From contig NZ_VIDT01000004.1 of the NCBI RefSeq assembly GCF_006519715.1, forward strand, positions 1-38,501: DNA of 38,501 nucleotides, given 5' to 3'. Source of the DNA: Ideonella azotifigens. Lineage in GTDB: Bacteria > Pseudomonadota > Gammaproteobacteria > Burkholderiales > Burkholderiaceae_C. The translations under genes and the position numbers were made by a program. Of this stretch, positions 16,425 through 25,728 are shown piece after piece. Positions within the stretch are counted from its first letter, which is position 1, and every line of letters starts with the position of its first letter. The notes below the pieces were generated by a model that saw nothing but the letters and a program-made list of their open reading frames with translations, was not told the DNA's origin and searched no databases.

Positions 16425-16561
16425 GGGGCGGCGGCGGCCGCAGCAAGTTGCGGCGACCGCCGGCGATTCGCCACGAACCTTGCGCTGCGGCGCGCCAACA
16501 CGGCATTTTGAGAAGCGTTGCGCTGGTCTAATTTCTGCTCAATCTGGTACGGAGTTCGAGC

Positions 16562-17746
16562 ATGTCCACAGTGGCAATGAACGGCGTGAGGGCCGCGGTG
16601 CGGTCGGTTGGGACGATGAGCTCGCGCCTGTCGAGCATCGACGCCCTGCGCGGTCTCGTGATGATCTTCATGCTGCTGGATCACATTCGCGAGACCTGGT
16701 TCCTGTACATGCCGGTGACTGATCCGGTCAATGCGGCGACCGTCGCGCCCACGCTGTTCTTCACCCGCATCACGAGCACGCTGTGCGCGCCGATCTTCGT
16801 GGCGCTCACCGGCCTTGGGGCGTACCTGTTCAGCCAGAAGCACACCAAGCGTGAGACCAGCGAATTCCTGCTCAAGCGGGGCTTGTTCCTGGTGCTTCTG
16901 GAACTCACGCTGGTCAACTTCTCCTGGCGGGCCGAGCTGCCGTTCACGGTCGTCTACCTGCAGGTGATCTGGGCCATCGGCCTTTGCATGATCGCGCTGG
17001 CCGCGCTGATCCACCTGCCGCACCGGGCGATCCTGGCGATCGGCCTGGTGATCGTCTGCGGCCACAACCTGCTCGACGGTGTCGTCGTCGACAAGGACAG
17101 CGCGCTCTACATGCCCTGGGGTTTCCTGCACCACCGCGTGGTGATGGACGTCGCCGGCGTGCCGGTGAAGTTCAACTATCCGGTGCTGCCCTGGCTGGGC
17201 GTGATCAGCCTGGGCTGGGCCATCGGCCCGTGGTTCAGTGAGCTGGCCGCCGAGCTGCGCCAGCGACGGCTCATCCGCCTGGGCCTGGGCATGATCATTG
17301 GCTTCGTCGTGCTGCGTGCGCTGAATGTCTACGGTGACACGCCGTGGTTCGTCGTCCCCGGGGACGAGCTGCGCACCGTGATGAGCTTCCTGGCCATGAC
17401 CAAGTACCCGCCCTCGCTGCTGTTCCTGCTGCCCACGCTGGGCATCGGCCTGGTGCTGCTCGCGTATTTCGAGCGCTGGCAGGGCGGCCCCGTCTCCGAG
17501 CGCCTCGCGGTGTTCGGTGGCGCGCCGATGTTCTTCTACCTGCTGCACCTGTACACGCTGCGCGTGCTGTACCTGTGCGCCAGGGCCATCTACGGGACCA
17601 ATCATGGCGACGTGTTCGGCGTCTCGTCCATCGTCTATGTGTGGCTCTGGTACATCGCCTTGATCGTCGCCTTCTACTTCCCCACCGCCTGGTTCTCCGG
17701 CTTCAAGAAGCGCCGCAAGGACATCTGGTGGTTGAAGTACCTCTGA
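16562..17746 (+). CDS. DUF1624 (heparan-alpha-glucosaminide acetyltransferase-like) membrane protein
   Basis: A 394-residue polytopic membrane protein with about nine to ten hydrophobic helices. The opening 'RLSSIDALRGLVMIFMLLDH' is the hallmark of the DUF1624/acyltransferase-3-like group, whose histidine is proposed to be involved in acyl transfer across the membrane. Other conserved-looking spots are 'LTGLGAYLF' and 'FFYLLHLYTLR'. A GGAG Shine-Dalgarno lies seven bases before the ATG. It follows the ABC operon by 137 bases and ends in a strong terminator, so it may be its own unit. The substrate is unknown. Confidence 0.85.
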   Translation: MSTVAMNGVRAAVRSVGTMSSRLSSIDALRGLVMIFMLLDHIRETWFLYMPVTDPVNAATVAPTLFFTRITSTLCAPIFVALTGLGAYLFSQKHTKRETSEFLLKRGLFLVLLELTLVNFSWRAELPFTVVYLQVIWAIGLCMIALAALIHLPHRAILAIGLVIVCGHNLLDGVVVDKDSALYMPWGFLHHRVVMDVAGVPVKFNYPVLPWLGVISLGWAIGPWFSELAAELRQRRLIRLGLGMIIGFVVLRALNVYGDTPWFVVPGDELRTVMSFLAMTKYPPSLLFLLPTLGIGLVLLAYFERWQGGPVSERLAVFGGAPMFFYLLHLYTLRVLYLCARAIYGTNHGDVFGVSSIVYVWLWYIALIVAFYFPTAWFSGFKKRRKDIWWLKYL

Positions 17747-17764
17747 GCAGCTTCATCGCGCAGG

Positions 17765-17804
17765 AAAGCGGCCGGTGCCCTGCGGGACACCGGCCGCTTT
17801 TTTT
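17765..17804 (+). terminator. Strong intrinsic terminator
   Basis: A 13-bp perfect stem (17765-17777 with 17788-17800) encloses a loop that can add a further CCC/GGG pairing. It runs straight into seven T residues at 17798-17804. It ends transcription from the DUF1624 gene and separates it from the convergent aldehyde dehydrogenase, whose stop is three bases further on. Confidence 0.93.
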
Positions 17805-17806
17805 GC

Positions 17807-19285
17807 TCAGGCCTCGCCGAAGCCGAGGATGGCCTTGGTCTCCAGGTATTCCTCCAGGCCGTGCCGCCCGTATTCGCGGCCATTGCCCGAGAGCTTGTAG
17901 CCGCCGAAGGGCGCGAACGGATCCCAGGCGGGGTGATTGATCAGCACCTGGCCGGCACGGATCCGGCCGGCGACGGCGCGAGCCTGGGCGACATCGGTCC
18001 CCTGGACGTGCGCGCCCAATCCATAGACCGTGTCGTTGGCGATGGCGATCGCCTCTTCAACCGTGTCGTAGGGCAGGATGCAAAGCACTGGACCGAAGAT
18101 CTCCTCCTGCGCAATCCGCATCTGCGTCCGGACGGACGAGAAGATGGTCGGCCGTGCGTAGAAGCCTGTAGCGAGGCCGTCAGGTCGGCCGAGGCCGCCG
18201 CAGAGCAGGCGAGCACCATCCTCGAGACCGACGGCGATCATCTGCTGGACGCGCTCGAACTGTGCGCGGTTGGCGATCGGTCCCAGGGTCGTGTCCGGCG
18301 ACATCGGGTCGCCGACGATCAACGCGGCTGCCGCCTGGCAAGCCAGCTCCTCCACCTGGCGCAGCGCATTGCGCGGGACGATCATGCGCGTGGGCGCGCT
18401 GCAGGACTGGCCGACGTTGCGGAACGCGGCCGCCACGCCCAGCGGCACCGCACGGGCGAAATCGGTGTCGGGCAGCATCAGGTTCGGGGACTTGCCGCCG
18501 AGTTCCTGCGTGACGCGCTTGACCGTCGGTGCAGCAGCCTGGGCCACGAGGACGCCAGCGCGCGTCGAGCCGGTGATCGAGATCATGTCGATGCCGGGAT
18601 GCTCGGCCATGGCGGCGCCAACTTCCGGACCCGAGCCGTTGACCAGGTTGAACACACCGGGCGGCACGCCGGCGTCGTGCATCAGCTGGGCGAACATCAA
18701 GGCGCTGTAGGGCGACAGCTCGCTGGGTTTGAGCACCACGCAGCAGCCCGCGGCGATGGCTGGCGCCATCTTGGCGGTGATCTGGTAGAGAGGCCAGTTC
18801 CAAGGCGTGATGAGCCCGCAGACGCCGATGGCTTCGCGCGCCACAGCCGTCGTGCCGTGGCGCTGCAGGAAGGGATAGGCGAGCAGTGCTTCGCGCGCCA
18901 CACGCACATGTTCCGCGGCGAGCGGAACCTGTGCCGCCCGCGCATAGGTGCAGGCCACCCCCATCTCCAGGCTGAGCGCGAGCGCGAGTTCGTCGGCCCG
19001 CTGCAGCATCAGCGCGTGGATGCGCTCCAGCAGCGCGGCGCGCGCCTCGACGCTGGTGCCAGCGAACCCGGGAAAGGCACGCCGCGCGGCGGCCACGGCC
19101 CGGTCGACATCGTGCGCATTGCCCATCGCGATCTGTCCCAGCACGCATTCGGTCGCGGGATTCACGACATCGAAGGACGCTGGTGCCTCGGCCTGCTGCC
19201 ACGCGCCGTCGATGTAGAAGCGCTGGGGGTTGACGCAGTCGACGATGGCCTGTTGCGGCGGTGGGGTCAATTCAGAGGCGGTCAT
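17807..19285 (-). CDS. NAD(P)-dependent aldehyde dehydrogenase
   Basis: A 492-residue member of the aldehyde dehydrogenase superfamily, which oxidises an aldehyde to the acid. Visible features are the oxyanion/cofactor motif 'ITPWNWPLYQITAKMAPA', the 'SITGSTRAG' glycine turn, the general base Glu261 in 'TQELGGKSPN', the catalytic nucleophile Cys295 in 'NVGQSCSAPTR', and 'EEIFGPVLCILPY' near residue 390. The most similar named group by eye is the broad-specificity aldehyde dehydrogenases (AldA/betaine-aldehyde-like). It could take the aldehydes made by the PuuB-like oxidase or the aminotransferase, although it lies on the opposite strand and in a separate transcript. Confidence 0.94.
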   Translation of the reverse strand: MTASELTPPPQQAIVDCVNPQRFYIDGAWQQAEAPASFDVVNPATECVLGQIAMGNAHDVDRAVAAARRAFPGFAGTSVEARAALLERIHALMLQRADELALALSLEMGVACTYARAAQVPLAAEHVRVAREALLAYPFLQRHGTTAVAREAIGVCGLITPWNWPLYQITAKMAPAIAAGCCVVLKPSELSPYSALMFAQLMHDAGVPPGVFNLVNGSGPEVGAAMAEHPGIDMISITGSTRAGVLVAQAAAPTVKRVTQELGGKSPNLMLPDTDFARAVPLGVAAAFRNVGQSCSAPTRMIVPRNALRQVEELACQAAAALIVGDPMSPDTTLGPIANRAQFERVQQMIAVGLEDGARLLCGGLGRPDGLATGFYARPTIFSSVRTQMRIAQEEIFGPVLCILPYDTVEEAIAIANDTVYGLGAHVQGTDVAQARAVAGRIRAGQVLINHPAWDPFAPFGGYKLSGNGREYGRHGLEEYLETKAILGFGEA

Positions 19286-19310
19286 CTCTGCAGTCTTTGA
19301 AAGAGGATTG

Positions 19311-19346
19311 AAAAAGCCCGGCGGCGACGGGATTCGCGGGCCGGGC
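19311..19346 (-). terminator. Intrinsic terminator of the HupE operon
   Basis: On the minus strand GCCCGGC (19340-19346) pairs with GCCGGGC (19316-19322) around a 17-base loop, followed by five T residues (19311-19315). It lies 21 bases past the stop of the membrane-anchored protein and before the aldehyde dehydrogenase, so these are separate transcripts. Confidence 0.75.
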
Positions 19347-19366
19347 AGCTTCGGGGAACGGGCGGT

Positions 19367-20005
19367 CTACTTCGGGATGTAGAGCTTCTCGTAGAAGCCC
19401 GAGGTCCGGATCTTGAGGGTTACATCGCTCTCGCCGCGGTTGCGCCAGAACCAGCCGTGGTGCCCGTCGAACGGGGCCGTGAACGACCCTTGCGCGGTCG
19501 TCAGGTCGGACTGCATCCAGTAGCGCGTGAAGCGTTCGCCGTCATTGGGCTTCTCGCCGTGCATGTCCATCTTCAACGGGCCGTTGGCGTCCCAGTGGAA
19601 GATCAGGTGGTCGCCCGTCTTCATCTCCGCCTTCACCTCCAGGCCGCTGTGCGGCTTGAGCACCACGGTCATCTCGTCCGACCGCATGGGGGTGGCCTTG
19701 GAGATGGACTGCTGGCTCTGCGGCTCGACGGTGATGGCGGCCTGCGAAGAGGAAGAGGTCGGGCTCGGGGCTGTCGTCGCGACGGGTGTTGTGTCGGGTG
19801 TTGCGTCAGCCTCGCCGCTGCGCATCTGCGTCAGCCCGAGTTTGGCGCCAAGCCCGGTGATGTCGATGCCGCGTTCGGCCGGCAGCACGAACAGGGTCAG
19901 CACCACGGTGGCGACGGCGAAGGCGCTCGCGCAGGCCAGGCCGAGCGTGCGTGGCGAGACCTCGTAGGTGGGGCCTGCAGGCGTGTTGTCGAGGGCGATG
20001 CTCAT
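19367..20005 (-). CDS. Membrane-anchored periplasmic protein associated with HupE
   Basis: A 212-residue protein with one N-terminal transmembrane anchor (about residues 20-42, 'LGLACASAFAVATVVLTLFV'), then a threonine/serine/alanine-rich linker (about 65-100) and a C-terminal beta-rich domain. That domain contains 'GDHLIFHWDANGPLKMDMHG' and 'APFDGHHGWFWRNRGESDV', both rich in His, Met and Trp, which would suit metal binding or sensing. The start overlaps the HupE stop as ATGA, so it is translationally coupled. Proteins of this look next to HupE genes are usually labelled only 'transmembrane anchor protein'. A metal-handling role is inference. Confidence 0.72.
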   Translation of the reverse strand: MSIALDNTPAGPTYEVSPRTLGLACASAFAVATVVLTLFVLPAERGIDITGLGAKLGLTQMRSGEADATPDTTPVATTAPSPTSSSSQAAITVEPQSQQSISKATPMRSDEMTVVLKPHSGLEVKAEMKTGDHLIFHWDANGPLKMDMHGEKPNDGERFTRYWMQSDLTTAQGSFTAPFDGHHGWFWRNRGESDVTLKIRTSGFYEKLYIPK

Positions 20006-20766
20006 GGCGGAGAGATGGAGGTGAAGTAGCCCGAAAGCTGGTAGCCGATCAGCACGAAGCCCGCGCTCATCAGGGCCGCGTTGGCGAGCACGACGCTGCG
20101 CTGGAAACTGGCGGTCTGCCGCCAGAGGGACATCAGCAGCAGGATGAGGCCGAGGGCCAAAAACTGCCCCATCTCCACGCCGACGTTGAAGCTGACGAGG
20201 TTGGGCAGCAGTCCGTCCTGCGAGATCGAGATCTCCTGCAGCTTGGCCGCGAGGCCGAAGCCGTGGAACAGGCCGAAGATGAGCACCGCGGCCTTCTGGT
20301 TGGGCTCGAAGCCGAGCAGGCGCTTGAGGCCGCCCAGGTTGTCGAGCGCCTTGTAGACGACCGACAGGCCGATGATGGCGTCGATGACGAATGCGTTGGC
20401 GTGCACGTTGCCCAGCACGCCCGCCAGCAATGTCGTGCTGTGGCCGATGGCGAACAGCGTCACGTACGTGCCCACGTCCTTCAACCGGTACAGGAAGAAG
20501 ATCACGCCGAACAGGAACAGCAGGTGGTCGTACCCCGTGACCATGTGCTTGGCGCCGAGGTAGATGTACGGAATGATGTTGATGCCGGGGTTGGACTCGA
20601 TGAACGACTTGTCGCCATCGGACACGCCGTGCGCGCAGGCGGCGCTCGTCGCGACCGCCGCAGCAACCGCCGCCGTGGCGGCCAGCAGCATCGGCAGCCT
20701 CCGATGAGGCGCCGACGGCAGCGCTGGAACTGCGCGGCGTGTGTGGGTCGGCGTCGCGTGACTCAC
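20002..20766 (-). CDS. HupE/UreJ-type membrane protein
   Basis: A 254-residue protein from GTG 20766, four bases after the stop of the upstream gene; ATG 20691 would give a shorter form beginning at the signal peptide. An N-terminal signal ('LLAATAAVAAAVATSAACA' then HG) precedes about six membrane helices. The family motifs are 'GYDHLLFLFGV', 'FAIGHSTTLL' and 'LIFGLFHGFGLAAKL', whose histidines and aspartate are thought to handle a metal ion. HupE and UreJ relatives take up nickel for hydrogenase or urease. No such enzyme genes lie in this window, so the metal could be nickel, cobalt or another. Confidence 0.88.
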   Translation of the reverse strand: MSHATPTHTRRAVPALPSAPHRRLPMLLAATAAVAAAVATSAACAHGVSDGDKSFIESNPGINIIPYIYLGAKHMVTGYDHLLFLFGVIFFLYRLKDVGTYVTLFAIGHSTTLLAGVLGNVHANAFVIDAIIGLSVVYKALDNLGGLKRLLGFEPNQKAAVLIFGLFHGFGLAAKLQEISISQDGLLPNLVSFNVGVEMGQFLALGLILLLMSLWRQTASFQRSVVLANAALMSAGFVLIGYQLSGYFTSISPP

Positions 20767-20769
20767 GGC

Positions 20770-21168
20770 TTACGGGGCGGTGAATTCAGCCGAGGTCTTG
20801 GCCATCGTGGCGGTGTTGGTCAACATGACCTCGACCTTCGAGCCAGGCTTGACCTTGCTGCCCTTGGCTTCGAACTTGTTCCCGGCGGCCGCCTTCATGG
20901 CCACCTCGGACTTCACGCCCTTGTAGGTGATCACCAGCTTGGCCGACATGCCGCTGCTGGGCACTTCTTCGTCCTCGTCGACCACGAATACCGACACGCC
21001 CGTGGGCTCGGTCAGCAGTTCGACCAGCGTCTCGCCGGACATCTGCACGATGCCGCCGTGCGAAGGCTTGGTGGCGCCATGCGCGAAGGTGGCGGCGCTG
21101 AAGGCGAGCGAGGCGCTGGCGAGAGCCAGCAGGAGAGCGGTTTTCTTCCAGGTCAGTGGCAGCGTCAT
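20770..21168 (-). CDS. Small secreted protein of the HupE operon
   Basis: A 132-residue protein from ATG 21168. The frame is open further upstream, but that part overlaps the DUF4198 gene. Residues 1-29 are a clear Sec signal ending 'AFSAATFA'. The mature protein starts 'HGATKPSHGGIVQ', with an N-terminal histidine that could form a copper- or nickel-type metal site. The remainder is beta-rich, with no membrane segments, and ends 'KTSAEFTAP'. I do not recognise a named domain. Its position between the DUF4198 and HupE genes suggests a periplasmic partner of the same uptake system (inference). Confidence 0.75.
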   Translation of the reverse strand: MTLPLTWKKTALLLALASASLAFSAATFAHGATKPSHGGIVQMSGETLVELLTEPTGVSVFVVDEDEEVPSSGMSAKLVITYKGVKSEVAMKAAAGNKFEAKGSKVKPGSKVEVMLTNTATMAKTSAEFTAP

Positions 21169-21212
21169 GATGCGTTCTCTGTGGGTTGGGTTGCGATGGG
21201 CACTCGAGGCGC

Positions 21213-21953
21213 TCATTCCGGCGCGTGCTGTAGCGTGAAGCTGAGCGTGGCGAGGTGCACGGTCGCGTCGGCCTTGGCGGGGTCGTCCGACGGGCCGTTG
21301 TAGGTGGCAGCAAGGACGTTGAAGCCCTGGTTGCGGACCTTGATCGTGGCGGTGCCGTCGGCGCCGGTCTTCACGCCCGCGTTGTCGGGGTCGTTGATGT
21401 AGTCGTTCTGCACGATGGCGCCCGCGATGGGCTTGCCCTCGTACAGCACGCGCACGGTCAATGGCTGGTCCAGCATGTCGGGCAGCTTGCTCGCCAGCGG
21501 CACGATCTGCAGGGTCTGGTTCGCGAGCACCGGGATCGGACCGGACAGCGGCCCGTTGATGCGCACCGTGTACTTCTTCGTGTGTTCGCTGACCACGGCG
21601 CCAGGGACTTCGCTGCGCCCCTTCTTGTGCCACTCGCCGTCCGGCGTCTTGCTCCAATAGCCGTAGTCCATGTCGGCCGTCAGGATGGTGGCCGGGCTGT
21701 CGGTGTCGACCAGAACGATGGGGCCGGCTGGGCGGAGCTTGACGGGAATGGCCTTGTAGGCCGTGTCATAAGCGGCGTAGTGGTTCAGCAGCGGGAGACG
21801 CTTGACCATGTCGAGGTCGTCGGCGCCGACACCGTAGATCAGCGCCGTCTGGGTGGCGCGCTGGGCGAACCAGATGGCGTGGGCCTGCGCGGCGGAGGCG
21901 GCGATCAGGCCGGCCGTGAGGGCTGCGACTGCGACGAGTTTGGGGAACTTCAT
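21213..21953 (-). CDS. DUF4198-domain periplasmic protein, probable metal-uptake partner
   Basis: A 246-residue protein, first gene of a four-gene minus-strand operon. The signal peptide ('KLVAVAALTAGLIAASAAQA') is followed by mature 'HAIWFAQR', and an N-terminal histidine after cleavage is typical of this family. The C-terminal part ('PLTVRVLYEGKPIAGAIV' to 'GADGTATIKV') is a beta-sandwich repeat of the DUF4198/NikK type found with nickel and cobalt ABC/ECF or HupE transporters. It probably binds or delivers a divalent metal in the periplasm. The ATG at 21953 is chosen because it gives the signal peptide; longer frames run into non-coding DNA. Confidence 0.83.
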   Translation of the reverse strand: MKFPKLVAVAALTAGLIAASAAQAHAIWFAQRATQTALIYGVGADDLDMVKRLPLLNHYAAYDTAYKAIPVKLRPAGPIVLVDTDSPATILTADMDYGYWSKTPDGEWHKKGRSEVPGAVVSEHTKKYTVRINGPLSGPIPVLANQTLQIVPLASKLPDMLDQPLTVRVLYEGKPIAGAIVQNDYINDPDNAGVKTGADGTATIKVRNQGFNVLAATYNGPSDDPAKADATVHLATLSFTLQHAPE

Positions 21954-22379
21954 CTGGGACTCCGACGGTGAACATATGAAAGGATTCGACCCCGGCAAGA
22001 ATACGGAATCGCCGGCGAGCAAGCTGCCAAATCGCGCGTGCGAGCGGGCACATCGTGCCGAATCGCGCGCTGGAAACCGCAGCCGCGGGAAGGGGCACCA
22101 AGCGGGGTCGCTGCGCACCAACATCGCAGGCGATCATGGTGCGCGAGAGGGCTGGAAACGAGCTGGTGGAAACTGCCGCAAGGCGCGATGCCGTGCGCTC
22201 GATTCGCATTGCCGGAGGCTTGTTCCATCTGCGAGTCCCCACCCGAAACGGCCGCCGCATGGCGTGCTGTTCGAAGACGGGAAAACGAAACTTCAGGGGC
22301 AGCCAGAGCCGCCCATTGAGGACTCCTTGCGGTGCCTTCATGCTTCAATTTCGCCATCGTTCATAGACAGGCGACCCGC
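21954..22379. other. Divergent intergenic region, candidate promoter of the metal operon
   Basis: 426 bases between the DUF4198 gene (minus) and the HAD gene (plus). On the minus strand TTGCCG, a 16-base spacer and TATGTT, within about 45 bases of the DUF4198 start, could be a sigma-70 promoter, but the match is modest. Short open frames on both strands carry no domain or good Shine-Dalgarno. I see no riboswitch that I can name and no obvious metal-regulator palindrome. Confidence 0.35.
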
Positions 22380-23045
22380 ATGACGTTCCGACCCAAATAC
22401 ATCACGTTCGATTGCTACGGCACCCTCACGCGCTTCCAGATGGGAGAGACCGCGCGGGCCATGTACGCCGATCGGCTGTCCCCGGAGAAGCTCGAGGTGT
22501 TCATCTCGGACTTCACCCACTACCGCCTTGACGAAGTGATGGGCGACTGGAAGCCATACGCGGACGTCCTGAAGAGCGCGCTGGAGCGGACCTGCAAGCG
22601 CCATGGCGTCAAGTTCATCGAGGCGGAAGGCCAGAAGTATTACGACCTGGTGCCGACCTGGGGCCCGCACGCCGACGTGCCGGAGCCGCTGACGCGCATC
22701 GCCAAAGAGATCCCTCTGGTCATCCTGTCGAACGCGATGAACAGCCAGATCCAGAGCAACGTGGACAAGCTCGAAGCGCCATTCCATCGCATCTACACGG
22801 CAGAGCAGGCGCAGGCCTACAAGCCGCGCCTGCAGGCGTTTGAATACATGCTGGACCAGCTCGGCTGCGGCCCGCAGGACATCCTGCACGTCTCCTCCAG
22901 CCTGCGCTATGACCTGATGTCGGCCGACGATCTCGGCATACAGCACAAGGTGTTCGTGAACCGTGGCCATGGGCCCGGCAATCCGGCTTACCGCTACACC
23001 GAGATCAAGGACATCGGCGGATTGCCTGCGGTCGTCGGGCTTTGA
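22380..23045 (+). CDS. HAD-superfamily hydrolase, haloacid dehalogenase type II
   Basis: A 221-residue HAD hydrolase. Motif I is 'ITFDCYGTLT': the nucleophile is Asp11 and the usual second aspartate is replaced by Tyr13, the mark of the 2-haloacid dehalogenase branch rather than of phosphatases. Motif II is 'VILSNAMN', the lysine of motif III is in 'YKPRLQAF', and motif IV is 'SLRYDLMSADDLGI'. The ATG 22380 puts motif I near the N-terminus, as expected. The family hydrolyses C-halogen bonds of short 2-haloacids, but many members have unknown natural substrates, so dehalogenation is not proven. Confidence 0.88.
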   Translation: MTFRPKYITFDCYGTLTRFQMGETARAMYADRLSPEKLEVFISDFTHYRLDEVMGDWKPYADVLKSALERTCKRHGVKFIEAEGQKYYDLVPTWGPHADVPEPLTRIAKEIPLVILSNAMNSQIQSNVDKLEAPFHRIYTAEQAQAYKPRLQAFEYMLDQLGCGPQDILHVSSSLRYDLMSADDLGIQHKVFVNRGHGPGNPAYRYTEIKDIGGLPAVVGL

Positions 23046-23211
23046 AGCCTTGCCATGGCCTGTGAAGGCCGGGCAGCCATGGTGGCAAGCGGGGCCGGCT
23101 TGATGGCCGCTCGGCGGCTGGTCGCTGCCGCATGCGAGCATGCTAGATTCGACTGCTGGCGCTGCTGCTTGATCCGGTGCGCCAGAACAGTTGGTCCGTG
23201 AATTTTGTGAC

Positions 23212-24009
23212 ATGCCCCACGCCGTGGCCCGCTTGCGCGCCGCATGCATCGCGCAAAGCGGCACCATGCCCCGCTTGGACCGCGATGGTCCGCGCAAGCT
23301 GCGCTGTGTCACTTGCCGCCTGATCCCCAGTCACTGCATGTGCGGCCTGAGGACCGTGGTGCAGACACGCGCTGCGGTGTGTCTGATCATGGCCGAGTTC
23401 GAACCGCTCAAGCCCAGCAACACGGGCTGGTTGATTGCGGACGTGGTGCCGGAAACGATGGCATTCAGCTGGTCCCGCAAGGCGGTGGACCCGGCGCTGC
23501 TGGCCTTGCTGGCCGATCCGCAGTGGCAGCCTTATGTCGTGTTCCCGGGCGAGTTTGCGGCGCCTGAGCGGGTCACTACGGAGCTATTGGACCAGGCGGG
23601 TGTTGAACAACCGGGCAAGCGCCCGCTGTTCATCCTGCTGGACGGGACCTGGTCCGAGGCGCGCAAGATCTTCCGCAAGAGCCCATACCTGAATGCGTTG
23701 CCGGTGCTGAGCCTGCGGCCCGAGCAACTGTCCCGCTACCGCCTGCGCCGCTCCACGCACGAGCACCATTTCTGCACGTCAGAGGTGGCGGCCTTGTGCC
23801 TCGCGCTCGCCGGTGAGCTTCACGCGGCGCAAACGCTGGAGGCCTATCTTGACGTGTTCAGTGCGCGCTACCTGAGTGCGCGGCAAAGCGTGCCGGCTGA
23901 CGCGGAGGACGCGGCACACCAGCGTTTGCGGGCGCTGCGCGGACAAACCAGCCCACTGCCTGCCGGGCATCTGCACATTCGCAGCAGCTTGCCGCCACCC
24001 ATAATCTGA
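23212..24009 (+). CDS. DTW-domain tRNA-uridine aminocarboxypropyltransferase (TapT/YfiP-like)
   Basis: A 265-residue DTW-domain protein. Characterised members transfer the aminocarboxypropyl group of S-adenosylmethionine to uridine in tRNA, giving acp3U. Four cysteines in 'LRCVTCRLIPSHCMC' probably bind zinc, and the name-giving 'LLDGTWSEARKI' (D-x-TW) is present, followed by 'RLRRSTHEHHFCTSEVAA' typical of the family. I prefer ATG 23212 over the TTG seven codons upstream. The protein has a rather long C-terminal tail after 'EAYLDVFSARYL'. It is a housekeeping gene and marks the left border of the defence island. Confidence 0.9.
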   Translation: MPHAVARLRAACIAQSGTMPRLDRDGPRKLRCVTCRLIPSHCMCGLRTVVQTRAAVCLIMAEFEPLKPSNTGWLIADVVPETMAFSWSRKAVDPALLALLADPQWQPYVVFPGEFAAPERVTTELLDQAGVEQPGKRPLFILLDGTWSEARKIFRKSPYLNALPVLSLRPEQLSRYRLRRSTHEHHFCTSEVAALCLALAGELHAAQTLEAYLDVFSARYLSARQSVPADAEDAAHQRLRALRGQTSPLPAGHLHIRSSLPPPII

Positions 24010-24026
24010 CGCAACAAGACGTTGCG
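24010..24026. terminator. Hairpin directly after the DTW gene
   Basis: CGCAAC and GTTGCG form a perfect 6-bp stem around AAGAC, starting at the base after the stop codon. No U-tract follows, so termination activity is doubtful. It may mark the end of the DTW transcript before hsdM. Confidence 0.3.
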
Positions 24027-24156
24027 GACGGCCCCCGCGGCGGCGCATTCGCGGATTGGCCATGAATGGCTCCGTCGCAAGCCCGCTGACTTCAGGCCCT
24101 CCGGTTTTTCCCAGCCGTGCAGCCATTGCTGCCGGGTTGCCTCCACTGCCCTGTTC

Positions 24157-25717
<1,561 letters not shown>

Positions 25718-25728
<11 letters not shown>

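Noticed and set aside
9945-19285. Standard Puu (gamma-glutamylputrescine) operon
   Set aside because: No glutamine-synthetase-like puuA or hydrolase puuD, and the importer is peptide-type rather than PuuP.
21950-22379. Short open frames on both strands upstream of the HAD gene
   Set aside because: No Shine-Dalgarno, no domain features, and low-complexity composition; treated as intergenic.
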